From Deltaproteobacteria bacterium (GTDB taxonomy: Bacteria > JAGRBM01 > JAHCIT01), in the NCBI GenBank assembly GCA_026129095.1, contig JAHCIT010000006.1:128235-192234 (forward strand): a stretch of DNA of 64,000 bases, in the 5' to 3' direction. Within the stretch, counting starts at the first letter, position 1. Each line of letters starts with the position of its first letter. Positions 44,220-52,228 of this stretch are shown here, piece by piece. Made by a program: the position numbers and the translations under genes. The notes below the pieces were generated by a model. The model worked only from the letters and a program-made list of their open reading frames with translations, was not told where the DNA came from and made no database searches.

Positions 44220-44273
44220 TTGCCGGGGAAGCTGGTCGCCCGGCTAACCGGCACCGCCTGTACGGGATGCGGG

Positions 44274-45101
44274 CTACTCCCGCCACCTCGCATGGCCCCG
44301 GCTAATCACAGTAACGCCGTTCTGGTTCACGACGTCGAACTCGCATACCCCCGCCCCGGTCTTCCGGATCCGGGTCGTCACAGTGTCGCCGGGCAGCACC
44401 ATTTTCGAGAACCGTGCGCCGAACTCCGCCAGGCGCGGCGCCTCACCACGCATGCAGCTATCGACCACTGCCTGCGCCGCGAACGACAGCGTGCATAGCC
44501 CGTGCAGGATGACGCCGGGAAGCCCGGAGGCCTTCGCCGCGTCGTTGTTCATATGGATGGGATTCTTGTCGCCCGAAGCATTCCCGAACCGGGTCGCCTG
44601 ATCTGGAGCCACCTTCATCGGGACTTCAAAGTCGAACTTCGCAGGTTCTGGAACCGGTTCCGCCGGAGCACTTTTCCCGGAACCGGAGCCACGGATAAAG
44701 AACAGTGCCTCCGACTGGCTGACCTCTTTCCCCTCGCTGTCTTCGCTCGTCACCAGAATAGTGACTGTCTCGCCAGTGGGTTTTTCCTCGATGGAGAGGA
44801 TTTTTCCCCTGGACACCAGTCTCTCGCCAGCCTTCACCGGCCGCCGGTACCGGAACACATGTTCGCCGTGGACGAGCCGCATGATATTCGCACCGAGTTT
44901 CGGATGGAACATGCACTTGCCCATGGCGGGCAGACCGACCGTGAAGGCGAAACACGGCGGTGCGACCGGATTCTCCCCAAGGAAAAGAGGGTTGCCCTCG
45001 TTGACGGCCGCGGCGTAGGCCCGCACCTGATTGGCCTCGACCACAAATTCAACGGGCTTTCCTTCGTATCCTGCCAGTTCGCGGTTCATTCCCATGCCCA
45101 T
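44274..45101 (-). CDS. Double-hotdog MaoC-like enoyl-CoA hydratase
   Basis: The 275-residue protein has two hotdog folds. The N-terminal one (about 1-135) is degenerate (NEGNPLFLGENPVAPPCFAF). The C-terminal one keeps the hydratase 2 motif FGNASGDKNPIHMNNDAAKA with catalytic Asp and His, then LPGVILHGLCTLSFA. It should hydrate trans-2-enoyl-CoA. The split of a binding half and a catalytic half resembles ChsH1/ChsH2 of steroid side-chain degradation, here in one chain. It is the last gene of the leftward arm of the island, 15 bp after the SDR gene. Confidence 0.87.
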   Translation of the reverse strand: MGMGMNRELAGYEGKPVEFVVEANQVRAYAAAVNEGNPLFLGENPVAPPCFAFTVGLPAMGKCMFHPKLGANIMRLVHGEHVFRYRRPVKAGERLVSRGKILSIEEKPTGETVTILVTSEDSEGKEVSQSEALFFIRGSGSGKSAPAEPVPEPAKFDFEVPMKVAPDQATRFGNASGDKNPIHMNNDAAKASGLPGVILHGLCTLSFAAQAVVDSCMRGEAPRLAEFGARFSKMVLPGDTVTTRIRKTGAGVCEFDVVNQNGVTVISRGHARWRE

Positions 45102-45116
45102 CTGCCTCCCTTGTGC

Positions 45117-45932
45117 CTACTGGACCTTTCGCGGCAGGAACATCGGATGCGCCCACCGTGCGCCGCCATCGACCGTGAAGGTTTCGCCCGTGCAGAAATC
45201 GCAGGCCGGAGAGGCCAGGAACGTGATCACCTCGGCGATCTCCTCCGGTGTCCCGAACCGCCCCCACGGAATGCCCTTGCGGAGCGATTCGATCAGCGGC
45301 GGCGGATACTGCTTCAGGCCGCCCGTGTCGATCGTTCCCGGCGCCAGACTCACGACCCGAATGCCAAACTGCGCCCATTCGGTTGCAAGCGATTTTGTTA
45401 GGTTTGATACGGCCGCCCGCGCCGCCGAGGTGTGTGACACCCCTGGCATCCCCCGGTCGGTCGGCACGATGATGTTGATGATCACCCCGCCACGCCTGAG
45501 CATGCATGCCTTGGCCACCGCCTGCGTCATGTTCCAGGTGCCGTTCAGGTTGGTGTCAATCACCGCCCGCCAGCCCTTTTCTTCCATGACCGCCGCCGGA
45601 GCCGGAAACTGGCCACCCGCGTTATTGATCAGGATGTCGACAGTGCCATAGGCGTCCAGAACGGCCTTGATAAATCCGTCTACTGAAGCCCGGTCGCGGA
45701 TATCGAGAATGGCTCCGAGAGATTCCACTCCCGCTTCGCGGAGCTTCTCCAGACCGGCGTCCACATGGTTCTGCTTGCGCGATCCGATGGCGATTCGCGC
45801 TCCGAGACGTCCCATTTCAAGCGCCGCCGCCAGCCCGATCCCCGTGCCGCCGCCAGTCACGATCACCACCTTGCCCTTGAACAGGCCGGGCGCGAACAGG
45901 CGGGATGGCGGACCGGAATGGGACAACGGCAC
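45117..45932 (-). CDS. DECR-like short-chain reductase
   Basis: The 271-residue SDR has VVIVTGGGTGIGLAAALEM, ILINNAGGQFPAPA, and C-terminal FTVDGGARWAHP. The NNAGGQF form and the lack of YxxxK at the usual place fit the 2,4-dienoyl-CoA reductase/peroxisomal enoyl-CoA reductase branch. The aligned stretch is HTSAARAAV: the tyrosine position is threonine and the lysine is arginine. A role reducing unsaturated CoA esters, or oxidising a hydroxyacyl-CoA, would suit the island. It is 7 bp downstream of the acyl-CoA dehydrogenase gene. Confidence 0.85.
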   Translation of the reverse strand: MPLSHSGPPSRLFAPGLFKGKVVIVTGGGTGIGLAAALEMGRLGARIAIGSRKQNHVDAGLEKLREAGVESLGAILDIRDRASVDGFIKAVLDAYGTVDILINNAGGQFPAPAAVMEEKGWRAVIDTNLNGTWNMTQAVAKACMLRRGGVIINIIVPTDRGMPGVSHTSAARAAVSNLTKSLATEWAQFGIRVVSLAPGTIDTGGLKQYPPPLIESLRKGIPWGRFGTPEEIAEVITFLASPACDFCTGETFTVDGGARWAHPMFLPRKVQ

Positions 45933-45939
45933 TTTCCTT

Positions 45940-47148
45940 TCAGTCGATCTCGAGTCCCGGCATCATCCGCCGGGCGATGATGAGCCGCTGGATCTGGCCC
46001 GTGCCCTCGAAGATATCAAACACCTGGATGTCGCGGAACAGTTTTTCGACGAGTTGTTCCTGTTCAGTGCCCGTGCCGCGCATGAGATCAAGAATTTCCC
46101 TCAGAATCTCCTTGGCGTGCTTGCAGGCATATGACTTGGACATCGATGCCTCGCGGGTATTGGGGATGCCGAGATCCGCCATGGATGCTGCATTCCAGAT
46201 CAGGAGCCTCGCTGCATGGATACGGCGGTCAAATTCAGCCACCTTCCGGCGCAAATGGGCTGACCAAGGAGCCGCTGTCCGGTGTTCACGCCGGACCCAG
46301 TCGGCAAACTCCTCATAGCCAGCCCGCGCCACTCCAAGTCCCATGGCCGCAACAAAAGGCCGGGTGGAGTCAAACGTCTTCATGGCTGTCCGGAATCCAC
46401 CCTTGGACGTTTCCGAATAGCGGCCCGGCCCTCCAAGAAGGTTTTCTTCCGGTACGCGGACGTCATCGAATACGAGTTCCGCCGTCTCCGAGGCACGGAG
46501 CCCGAGCTTCTTTTCGATCTTGCCAATGCTGAAACCGGGAGTCCCCTTCTCGACGATGAATGCACGGTGCCCGGCGCGGCCCAGTTTCGCATCCATCGAG
46601 GCGAACACAATCACCCAGCTCGCCCGGCCGCCGTTGGTGATAAAGCATTTACGGCCGTTAATTACCCACTCGTTCCCTTCCTTCCGGCAGGTGCTCCGGA
46701 TCCCGGCGACATCAGAACCGGCGCCAGGCTCCGTAAGTCCGTACGCTCCCCACCGGGCCGGTTCCTTCTTGCTGAAGATGCTGAAATACTTCTCCCGCTG
46801 CGCCTCGGTCCCCATGAAACCGAGCGGCGGGCCGCCAAGGCCAGGCCCTGGCAGGCTCATCAGGAGCGCCGCATCCCCCCACGAAAGCTCCTCGGCGGCA
46901 AGCGCACTCAGGCGGTTCACATCCGAGGGTCCTTTGGGTTTTTCCGATACCGCCTTTTTCTTCCTCGGTGCAGCATCCGCGCCAGTTCGCATGGTGATGC
47001 CCATCTTGTTCATTTTTTCGAGGAAAGCGTCATCGGCACGGCTCTCCCGGTCGCACCTGAGCGAGAGTGGACGAAAATCGTTCCTGGCGAGCTGGTGAAA
47101 CATGTCCCGCATCATCTTCTGCTGCGGGGAAAGCTCCAGATCGATCAT
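45940..47148 (-). CDS. Acyl-CoA dehydrogenase
   Basis: The 402-residue flavoenzyme has the FAD/substrate motifs YGLTEPGAGSDVAGI and GRKCFITNGGRASW, RKVAEFDRRIHAARLLIW, and the catalytic base in FEGTGQIQR (Glu about 381). It introduces an alpha,beta double bond in an acyl-CoA, passing electrons to ETF. A basic insertion (PRKKKAVSEKPKG) interrupts the N-terminal domain before PGPGLGGPPLG. The same kind of insert occurs in the paralog at 53263, so the pair are sisters. It is in the leftward arm, between DUF35 and SDR genes. Confidence 0.92.
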   Translation of the reverse strand: MIDLELSPQQKMMRDMFHQLARNDFRPLSLRCDRESRADDAFLEKMNKMGITMRTGADAAPRKKKAVSEKPKGPSDVNRLSALAAEELSWGDAALLMSLPGPGLGGPPLGFMGTEAQREKYFSIFSKKEPARWGAYGLTEPGAGSDVAGIRSTCRKEGNEWVINGRKCFITNGGRASWVIVFASMDAKLGRAGHRAFIVEKGTPGFSIGKIEKKLGLRASETAELVFDDVRVPEENLLGGPGRYSETSKGGFRTAMKTFDSTRPFVAAMGLGVARAGYEEFADWVRREHRTAAPWSAHLRRKVAEFDRRIHAARLLIWNAASMADLGIPNTREASMSKSYACKHAKEILREILDLMRGTGTEQEQLVEKLFRDIQVFDIFEGTGQIQRLIIARRMMPGLEID

Positions 47149-47181
47149 TTTGCAAGTCTCCTGGCGGCTGAACGCGCTGGT

Positions 47182-47607
47182 TCAGTCCACCGGCGTGAAC
47201 GAATGGGTATGCAGCTTGCCGGAGATCGGGCACGGAACGAACTTGAGTTTCTGACCGATCCGGAGATCGCCGAACTTTCCATTGATCTTGGAAAGGATCC
47301 GGCCCGGACCCGGAAGTGCGGGCAGCTCCACGAGGCCGATCACTTCCGGCGCCATAAACCGGACCGACCTCGCCTGCGTGGTAAAGGCATAGAGAGTGGC
47401 GCTTTCATGAATATCAATCCACTGGACGCTGACTCCCCAGCATCTCGTACAGAACGCCCGGGGCGGATAGTCTACATGTCCGCACTTTTTGCACTTCGTT
47501 GAACAGAGCCGCTTTTCATCACGGAGAAGCCGTACATATTCGCCGAACATTGAATCGGCGTCATTGTTCATCGCCTGCCAGGAAAACTTGTCAATCAGGT
47601 CTTTCAT
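47182..47607 (-). CDS. DUF35 (zinc ribbon-OB fold) acyl-CoA-binding partner
   Basis: The 141-residue protein has a rubredoxin-like zinc ribbon (C39-K-K-C42 and C53-T-R-C56) and a C-terminal OB fold (ATLYAFTTQARSVRFMAPEV, GRILSKINGKFGDLRIGQKL). DUF35 proteins pair with thiolase-fold enzymes; in steroid degradation the domain is essential for the Ltp2 aldolase. It lies 6 bp downstream of just such a gene, so the two very likely form a complex. Confidence 0.9.
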   Translation of the reverse strand: MKDLIDKFSWQAMNNDADSMFGEYVRLLRDEKRLCSTKCKKCGHVDYPPRAFCTRCWGVSVQWIDIHESATLYAFTTQARSVRFMAPEVIGLVELPALPGPGRILSKINGKFGDLRIGQKLKFVPCPISGKLHTHSFTPVD

Positions 47608-47613
47608 TGGCCG

Positions 47614-48819
47614 CTACGCCCCCATCCGTTCGAAAGTCATCACGATCGAGCCGTTGAGGCAGCCATGCTCGGCATGGATCAGCCCGAGGCGTGCATCCGG
47701 AACCTGCCGGCCGGGCGCCCGCGCCGTCAGGTGGCGGGTCACTTCGACCACTTCCATGAGCGGCGTCGCTCCAGCCGGGTGGCCATAGCAGATACGCCCG
47801 CCCGTCGGATTGACGACGATATCTCCACCCCAGGTATTGCGTCCTTCTGCAACCCAGCGGGCAGCCTTCCCCTTTGCGCACCAGCCCAGATCCTCATACA
47901 GCATCAGTTCTGTAGGCGCGAAAACGCCGTAAACCTCGGCCACATCCACATCGGTGGACTTGATACCCGCCTGGGTGCATGCCTCGGCAACGGCCATCTG
48001 CGCGGATTTGTATTCCGACATGGAACCAGTGACCGGACAGAAATGCTCCGGCTCGTGCCATTCGCCGACGCCGGTTACTCTTGCCACGGGTTTTTTCAGC
48101 CCTTTGGCGACGTCGAGCGAGGTTACCACCGCTGCCGCCGCTCCAGAGCTGAACGGACAGCACATGGGCAACGTCAGGGGCGGCGACTGCATCGGTGCAT
48201 TCAGGATGTCATCCTGCGTGGCCGGCTCCCGGAACTGGGCCCCCGGATGCTGGGCCGCGTGCTCGCGCAATCGCACCACACAATCAGCGACCTGTTCGAT
48301 CGTCGTGCCGGTTTCATGCATGTAACGCTGCCCGCTCATGGCATAGAACGGGATGGGCGCGCCGGCGCCGAATGCCCCGTCATAGGATCCCTGCAGACTC
48401 ACCTGCGCGTAGGCTCCCTGCCGCAGCGTCTGCTGGAAATCACTGGTATCGACGACGCTGGTACGGTGATCAGCGGCGATGACGAGCGCCGCACGGCAAC
48501 GGCCAAGCGTCACTTCGTCAACTGCGAACCTCAACGCCAGCGCCGCCGTGACCCCGCCGTTTTCCACCAGCGTCAGCGTTTTCGTGGGGATGCCCAGGTA
48601 TTTCCCCATATGCGCCGCGAACATCATGAACAGCTCCGGGTTGAGCCCCGGTGGCGTCAGAAAGAGTCCATCGATGTCTTTCGGATCGAGACCCGAGTCC
48701 TCCACCGCTTCCCGGGCCATCTCGAACATGACGTCCCGTATGGGCCGTGGGCCTTTCTTCGTAACCGGAGTTGCGGCCACCCCGGCAATTACAGCATCAA
48801 TACTGGCGCGTACAACCAT
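47614..48819 (-). CDS. Thiolase-fold protein without nucleophilic cysteine; Ltp2-like retro-aldolase candidate
   Basis: The 401-residue thiolase/lipid-transfer protein lacks the N-terminal cysteine: the loop reads LVENGGVTAALAL (Gly88-Gly89). The usual HEAF-type motif is EVYGVFAPTELM with Tyr297, and CYGHPAGATP holds Tyr345. The C-terminal C-x-G-G-G loop is GCLNGSI. In the steroid side-chain aldolase Ltp2, from memory, two tyrosines at corresponding motifs do the chemistry in place of cysteine. Inference: C-C cleavage of a beta-hydroxyacyl-CoA by retro-aldol reaction with the DUF35 partner. It is the first gene of the leftward arm; GTG and ATG choices near 48819 are equivalent within a few codons. 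Confidence 0.85.
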   Translation of the reverse strand: MVVRASIDAVIAGVAATPVTKKGPRPIRDVMFEMAREAVEDSGLDPKDIDGLFLTPPGLNPELFMMFAAHMGKYLGIPTKTLTLVENGGVTAALALRFAVDEVTLGRCRAALVIAADHRTSVVDTSDFQQTLRQGAYAQVSLQGSYDGAFGAGAPIPFYAMSGQRYMHETGTTIEQVADCVVRLREHAAQHPGAQFREPATQDDILNAPMQSPPLTLPMCCPFSSGAAAAVVTSLDVAKGLKKPVARVTGVGEWHEPEHFCPVTGSMSEYKSAQMAVAEACTQAGIKSTDVDVAEVYGVFAPTELMLYEDLGWCAKGKAARWVAEGRNTWGGDIVVNPTGGRICYGHPAGATPLMEVVEVTRHLTARAPGRQVPDARLGLIHAEHGCLNGSIVMTFERMGA

Positions 48820-48912
48820 GATTTAATGAGCTACCAAATATAGCTATTTATCGTCAAGATATATTTACTGAGCTTTATTCATATTAAGTGCAAAATTTCA
48901 AAATATATGACT

Positions 48913-48928
48913 ATTTTATTAATAAAAT
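48913..48928. promoter_or_regulatory. Candidate MarR operator, 16-bp palindrome
   Basis: ATTTTATT-AATAAAAT is a perfect palindrome of a size typical for MarR dimers. The island's MarR gene (58210) is the obvious candidate ligand; the link is inference. Confidence 0.4.
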
Positions 48929-49048
48929 CAGAATATTATATTACAAATCTCTCCGTGATCAGAACTTCTATAAATTATTTTCTTGTGTTACTTCGTATAC
49001 TATGTATTATTTGGGTCAATCGAGGGAGCACGAAGGCGGGCTCCTTCC

Positions 49049-49053
49049 GGAGG
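49049..49053 (+). promoter_or_regulatory. Ribosome-binding site deciding the ligase start
   Basis: GGAGG lies 9 nt before GTG 49063, favouring that start over longer AT-rich readings. Confidence 0.6.
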
Positions 49054-49062
49054 CGACCACTG

Positions 49063-50634
49063 GTGGCGGTTCTGGTGCCCGATATCCTGCGCGAACAGGC
49101 GGCCAAGACCACGGGCCAGACAGCCATCGATATCATCGGTTCTGCCTCGATGACCTATGGAGAATGGGAAGCGCGCAGCAACCGGCTCGCCCGCGCCCTG
49201 GTCAAGGCTGGCCTCAAGCCGGATGACCGGGTCGCCCTCTGGTTCACCAATGAGGATGCACTCGATTATGCGGTCGGCTACTTCGCCATCCAGAAAGCTG
49301 GCGGCGTTACGGTGCCCGTAAATGCCCGGCTCACGGCCCGCGAGTCGGCCTGGATCCTGGAGCATTCGGCCTCCCGTTTTCTGCTCGCCCAGAGCCGCCA
49401 GTCCCCGGAACTCGCTGCCATCCTGAAGCTCGCCCCGGCAGGACTGAAAGCAGTCACCCGAGGGGGGCTCCCCGGCACATTCGGCTGGGATTCCTTCGAG
49501 TCCGGACAGAGCACGGATACCATTCAGGTGGAGCGCGCCCCCGACGATCTCGCCGATATTCTTTATACCTCCGGAACCACCGGGTTTCCCAAAGGTGTCG
49601 CCAGCACTCATGCCAACGTAGCTCTTGTCACCAAAGGACGTCTCGGTGCGATGTTCGCCGGACAGACGTTCCTGCATGCTGTCCCCTACTACACCTTCGC
49701 CGGCACCCACGCGATGCTGATGCTTCCGCTTACAGGTGGCATGACATCCGTAGTCCTGCCGAGGTTCGATGCGGCCCTGTTTCTGGAACTGATCGCCGAA
49801 CGCAAGGCGGCCTTGCTATATGCGGTACCTTCGATGCTGATGCTGATGCTCCGCGATCCATCCATCGGCGAATACGACTACCGCTCGCTCAAAATGATTC
49901 TCTACGGAACGGCGCCAATGCCGCCTGAGGGTATCCGCGGACTCGCCCAGAGGTTCCCGCAGGCGATGCAAATCAATGTCTATGGTCTCACCGAAGCCGG
50001 TGGAGCGGGTTGCACACTGCCGCCCACCGAGGCCCTCAAGCGGCCGGGCAGCATCGGCAAGCCTCTGCCTCCGACCGAAATCAGGATCTGTGACGGAAAC
50101 GGCCACGAACTCCCCGCCGGCGAGCAGGGTGAAATCTGGCTTCGCACACCGGGAAACCGCCGCCGCTATTTCAACAACGAGCAGGCGACGCGAGAAACCT
50201 GGACCGAAGACGGCTGGCTGAAAACAGGCGATGTGGGTCACTTTGACACCGACGGTTATCTCTATATCGACGACCGGCTCAAGGACATGATCATCCGGGG
50301 TGGGCACAACATCTTCGCCCTAGAGGTGGAAAACGTGCTCTATGAGCATCCGGCTGTCGCCGAGGTGGCCGTGGTCGGAGTACCGCACACGATCCTGGGT
50401 GAGGACGTGAAGGCATTCATCGTTCTGCGCGACGGCTCCAGTCCAGATGCCGATGAACTGCAGGCGTTCTGTGCCGGGCGGCTCGCCGATTACAAGCGCC
50501 CCCGTCAGATCGAATTTGTACGTGAGCTTCCACGCAATGCTCTTGGCAAGGTCTTGAAACGCGTCCTGCGAGGCGGCGATACAGCCGGTGCCCAGACCGG
50601 AAGCCAGCCGCCGGAAGGGGCTGCCCATGCCTGA
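49063..50634 (+). CDS. AMP-dependent acyl-CoA ligase
   Basis: The 523-residue ANL enzyme has the P-loop LYTSGTTGFPKG, YGLTEAGGAG, the A8 hinge GDVGHFDTDGYLYIDDRLKD and the C-terminal catalytic lysine in LPRNALGKVLKR. It activates a carboxylic acid to its CoA thioester with ATP, the entry step of the island. The chain preference cannot be read. GTG 49063 follows GGAGG; GTG 49075 is also possible. It opens the rightward operon and overlaps the hydrolase gene by 8 bp. Confidence 0.93.
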   Translation: MAVLVPDILREQAAKTTGQTAIDIIGSASMTYGEWEARSNRLARALVKAGLKPDDRVALWFTNEDALDYAVGYFAIQKAGGVTVPVNARLTARESAWILEHSASRFLLAQSRQSPELAAILKLAPAGLKAVTRGGLPGTFGWDSFESGQSTDTIQVERAPDDLADILYTSGTTGFPKGVASTHANVALVTKGRLGAMFAGQTFLHAVPYYTFAGTHAMLMLPLTGGMTSVVLPRFDAALFLELIAERKAALLYAVPSMLMLMLRDPSIGEYDYRSLKMILYGTAPMPPEGIRGLAQRFPQAMQINVYGLTEAGGAGCTLPPTEALKRPGSIGKPLPPTEIRICDGNGHELPAGEQGEIWLRTPGNRRRYFNNEQATRETWTEDGWLKTGDVGHFDTDGYLYIDDRLKDMIIRGGHNIFALEVENVLYEHPAVAEVAVVGVPHTILGEDVKAFIVLRDGSSPDADELQAFCAGRLADYKRPRQIEFVRELPRNALGKVLKRVLRGGDTAGAQTGSQPPEGAAHA

Positions 50635-51418
50635 CGCCCTTTCCGGCCTCCACCGCATTCACTACACCGATGCAGGGTCCGGTTATCCCGTTCTGTTCGG
50701 GCATTCCCTCACTTTCGATGGCACGATGTTCGAGGCCCAAACAGCCGTCCTGTCGAAGAAGTTCCGGTGCATTTCCATCGACTTCCGGGGACACGGCAAG
50801 AGCTCGAAACTGGACGAACCCTATACGCTGGACGACAACGCCGCCGACGTGCTGGCTGTGGCCGACACCATTGGTGCGAAGCGGTTTCACTACGTGGGCC
50901 TTTCCATGGGCGGAATGACCGGCATGCGGGTGGTGCTCCGGGCACCGGAACGGATGACGGCACTCGCGCTTCTCGACACCAGCGCTGGCGAGGAAGACCC
51001 GGCAAAACGAGCAGCTTATTCGGACTACGCAAAACAGTCCCGGGACAAGCCGCCCATGCCCCCCATGATCGAAATGACCCTCGGCCTCATGTTTTCACCT
51101 GCCTTCATGAAGCGCGAACCGGCTGTAACGGATCGCTACCGTAAGATTCTTCTTTCCAATGACGTAAATGCCATCTCGCAGGCAACCCTGGCCGTCACAA
51201 ACCGCGACAGCATTCTGGAGCGTATTGGCTCGATCAAGTGTCCAGTGCTCGTTATCGTGGGATCACAGGATATCGCCACGCCGCCAGCCCAGGCCCGTGC
51301 CATCGCCAGTTCGATTCCCAATGCCGCACTCGAAGTCATTGAAGGTGCTGGTCACATGACCCCGGTCGAAGCCCCCGAACAGGTCACACGTCTCTTACTG
51401 GAATTCCTGGGAGAATAG
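50627..51418 (+). CDS. Alpha/beta hydrolase, 3-oxoadipate enol-lactonase-like
   Basis: The 263-residue hydrolase starts at ATG 50627 after GGAAGGGG. FGHSLTFDGTMFEAQ precedes FRGHGKSSKLDEPYTLDD; the nucleophile is in VGLSMGGMTGM, acid in IVGSQDIATPPAQA and histidine in EGAGHMTPVEAPEQV. The pattern is that of PcaD-like lactonases and related C-C or ester hydrolases. Possible jobs are opening a lactone intermediate or hydrolysing an ester or CoA-thioester. It overlaps the ligase by 8 bp and precedes the crotonase gene by 3 bp. Confidence 0.88.
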   Translation: MPDALSGLHRIHYTDAGSGYPVLFGHSLTFDGTMFEAQTAVLSKKFRCISIDFRGHGKSSKLDEPYTLDDNAADVLAVADTIGAKRFHYVGLSMGGMTGMRVVLRAPERMTALALLDTSAGEEDPAKRAAYSDYAKQSRDKPPMPPMIEMTLGLMFSPAFMKREPAVTDRYRKILLSNDVNAISQATLAVTNRDSILERIGSIKCPVLVIVGSQDIATPPAQARAIASSIPNAALEVIEGAGHMTPVEAPEQVTRLLLEFLGE

Positions 51419-51421
51419 CGC

Positions 51422-52219
51422 ATGGACGATGCAGTCATCCTTGAGCGGCAGGGCCATCTGGCGGTTCTCACCTTGAACCGTCCTGATAACCGGAACGCCA
51501 TGACTGTGGAACTCCTCGATGCCTTCAGAACTCGCGTCGCGGAGGTTAAAGGGGACAATGCAGTCCGGGTACTCATTGTCACTGGCAGTGGCAAGAACTT
51601 CTGCTCCGGCGCCGATTTCAAGGCCACGGCAGATCTCATGACCCGGAGCGGCATGGCGGGCACTCCCGGCATGCGTGAATCGGCCAAATGGGTCTACGGA
51701 TCGTTCCTAGCACTTCTCGAACTGGACATCCCGGTCATCGCTGCCATGAATGGACATGCCATCGGGGGCGGACTGGGGCTGGCGCTTGCCTGCGATCTTC
51801 GTGTTGCTGCTGTAAGTGCCAGGATAGGCGCGAACTTTGTCCGGCTGGGGCTGCATCCCGGCATGGCAGTTTCCTATCTTCTGCCAAGACTTACTGGCCT
51901 ACCCATTGCCGCGGAACTGCTCTTCACCGGCCGGATCATTAACGGTGACGAAGCGGCCCGGTTCGGTCTGGTCAACTACGCCGTTCCGGAAGCTGAAGTC
52001 ATGGACCGGGCAAAAGCCCTCGCCACGGAAATCGCAGCGTGCGCCCCCTACGCCGTCAGGCTGACCAAGCGATCCCTTTACAACGGGCTTCAGATGAACC
52101 CGGCGGCTGCGCTCGAAACCGAAGCCTACGCGCAGGCCCTGTGCAGCCAGACCGACGACGCCAAGGAAGGCGTTATGGCCCTCATGCAGAAGCGCGAACC
52201 GGTGTTCAAGGGGAAGTAG
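51422..52219 (+). CDS. Crotonase-family protein without the hydratase glutamates
   Basis: The 265-residue protein has the crotonase fold: LTLNRPDNRNAMTVEL, SGKNFCSGADF and NGHAIGGGLGLALACDLRVAA. The oxyanion-hole glycines are present, but the first catalytic glutamate (normally GGxxELA) is glycine, and no glutamate is seen in FVRLGLHPGMAVSYLLPRL. Simple enoyl-CoA hydration is therefore doubtful. Isomerase, hydrolase or ring-related chemistry is possible; the MaoC protein may do the hydration. It is inside the rightward operon. Confidence 0.85.
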   Translation: MDDAVILERQGHLAVLTLNRPDNRNAMTVELLDAFRTRVAEVKGDNAVRVLIVTGSGKNFCSGADFKATADLMTRSGMAGTPGMRESAKWVYGSFLALLELDIPVIAAMNGHAIGGGLGLALACDLRVAAVSARIGANFVRLGLHPGMAVSYLLPRLTGLPIAAELLFTGRIINGDEAARFGLVNYAVPEAEVMDRAKALATEIAACAPYAVRLTKRSLYNGLQMNPAAALETEAYAQALCSQTDDAKEGVMALMQKREPVFKGK

Positions 52220-52228
52220 GGAACGGGC

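Larger units (their letters stand above)
48820..49062. promoter_or_regulatory. AT-rich divergent promoter region of the catabolic island
   Basis: A sharply AT-rich stretch between the two diverging operons, in contrast to the GC-rich surroundings. Two divergent promoters and their operators must lie here. It contains a perfect 16-bp palindrome (48913-48928) and an 8-bp ATAGCTAT palindrome near 48840. The in-frame upstream extension of the ligase through this region (hydrophobic, AT-rich codons) looks untranslated. Confidence 0.7.

Noticed and set aside
47182-48819. Ordinary acetyl-CoA acetyltransferase assignment
   Set aside because: The nucleophilic cysteine loop is ENGGVT, so a normal thiolase mechanism is not possible.
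48907-49062. Long N-terminal extension of the acyl-CoA ligase through the AT-rich region
   Set aside because: The extension has hydrophobic AT-rich codons, no family similarity and no ribosome site, while GTG 49063 has GGAGG at good spacing.
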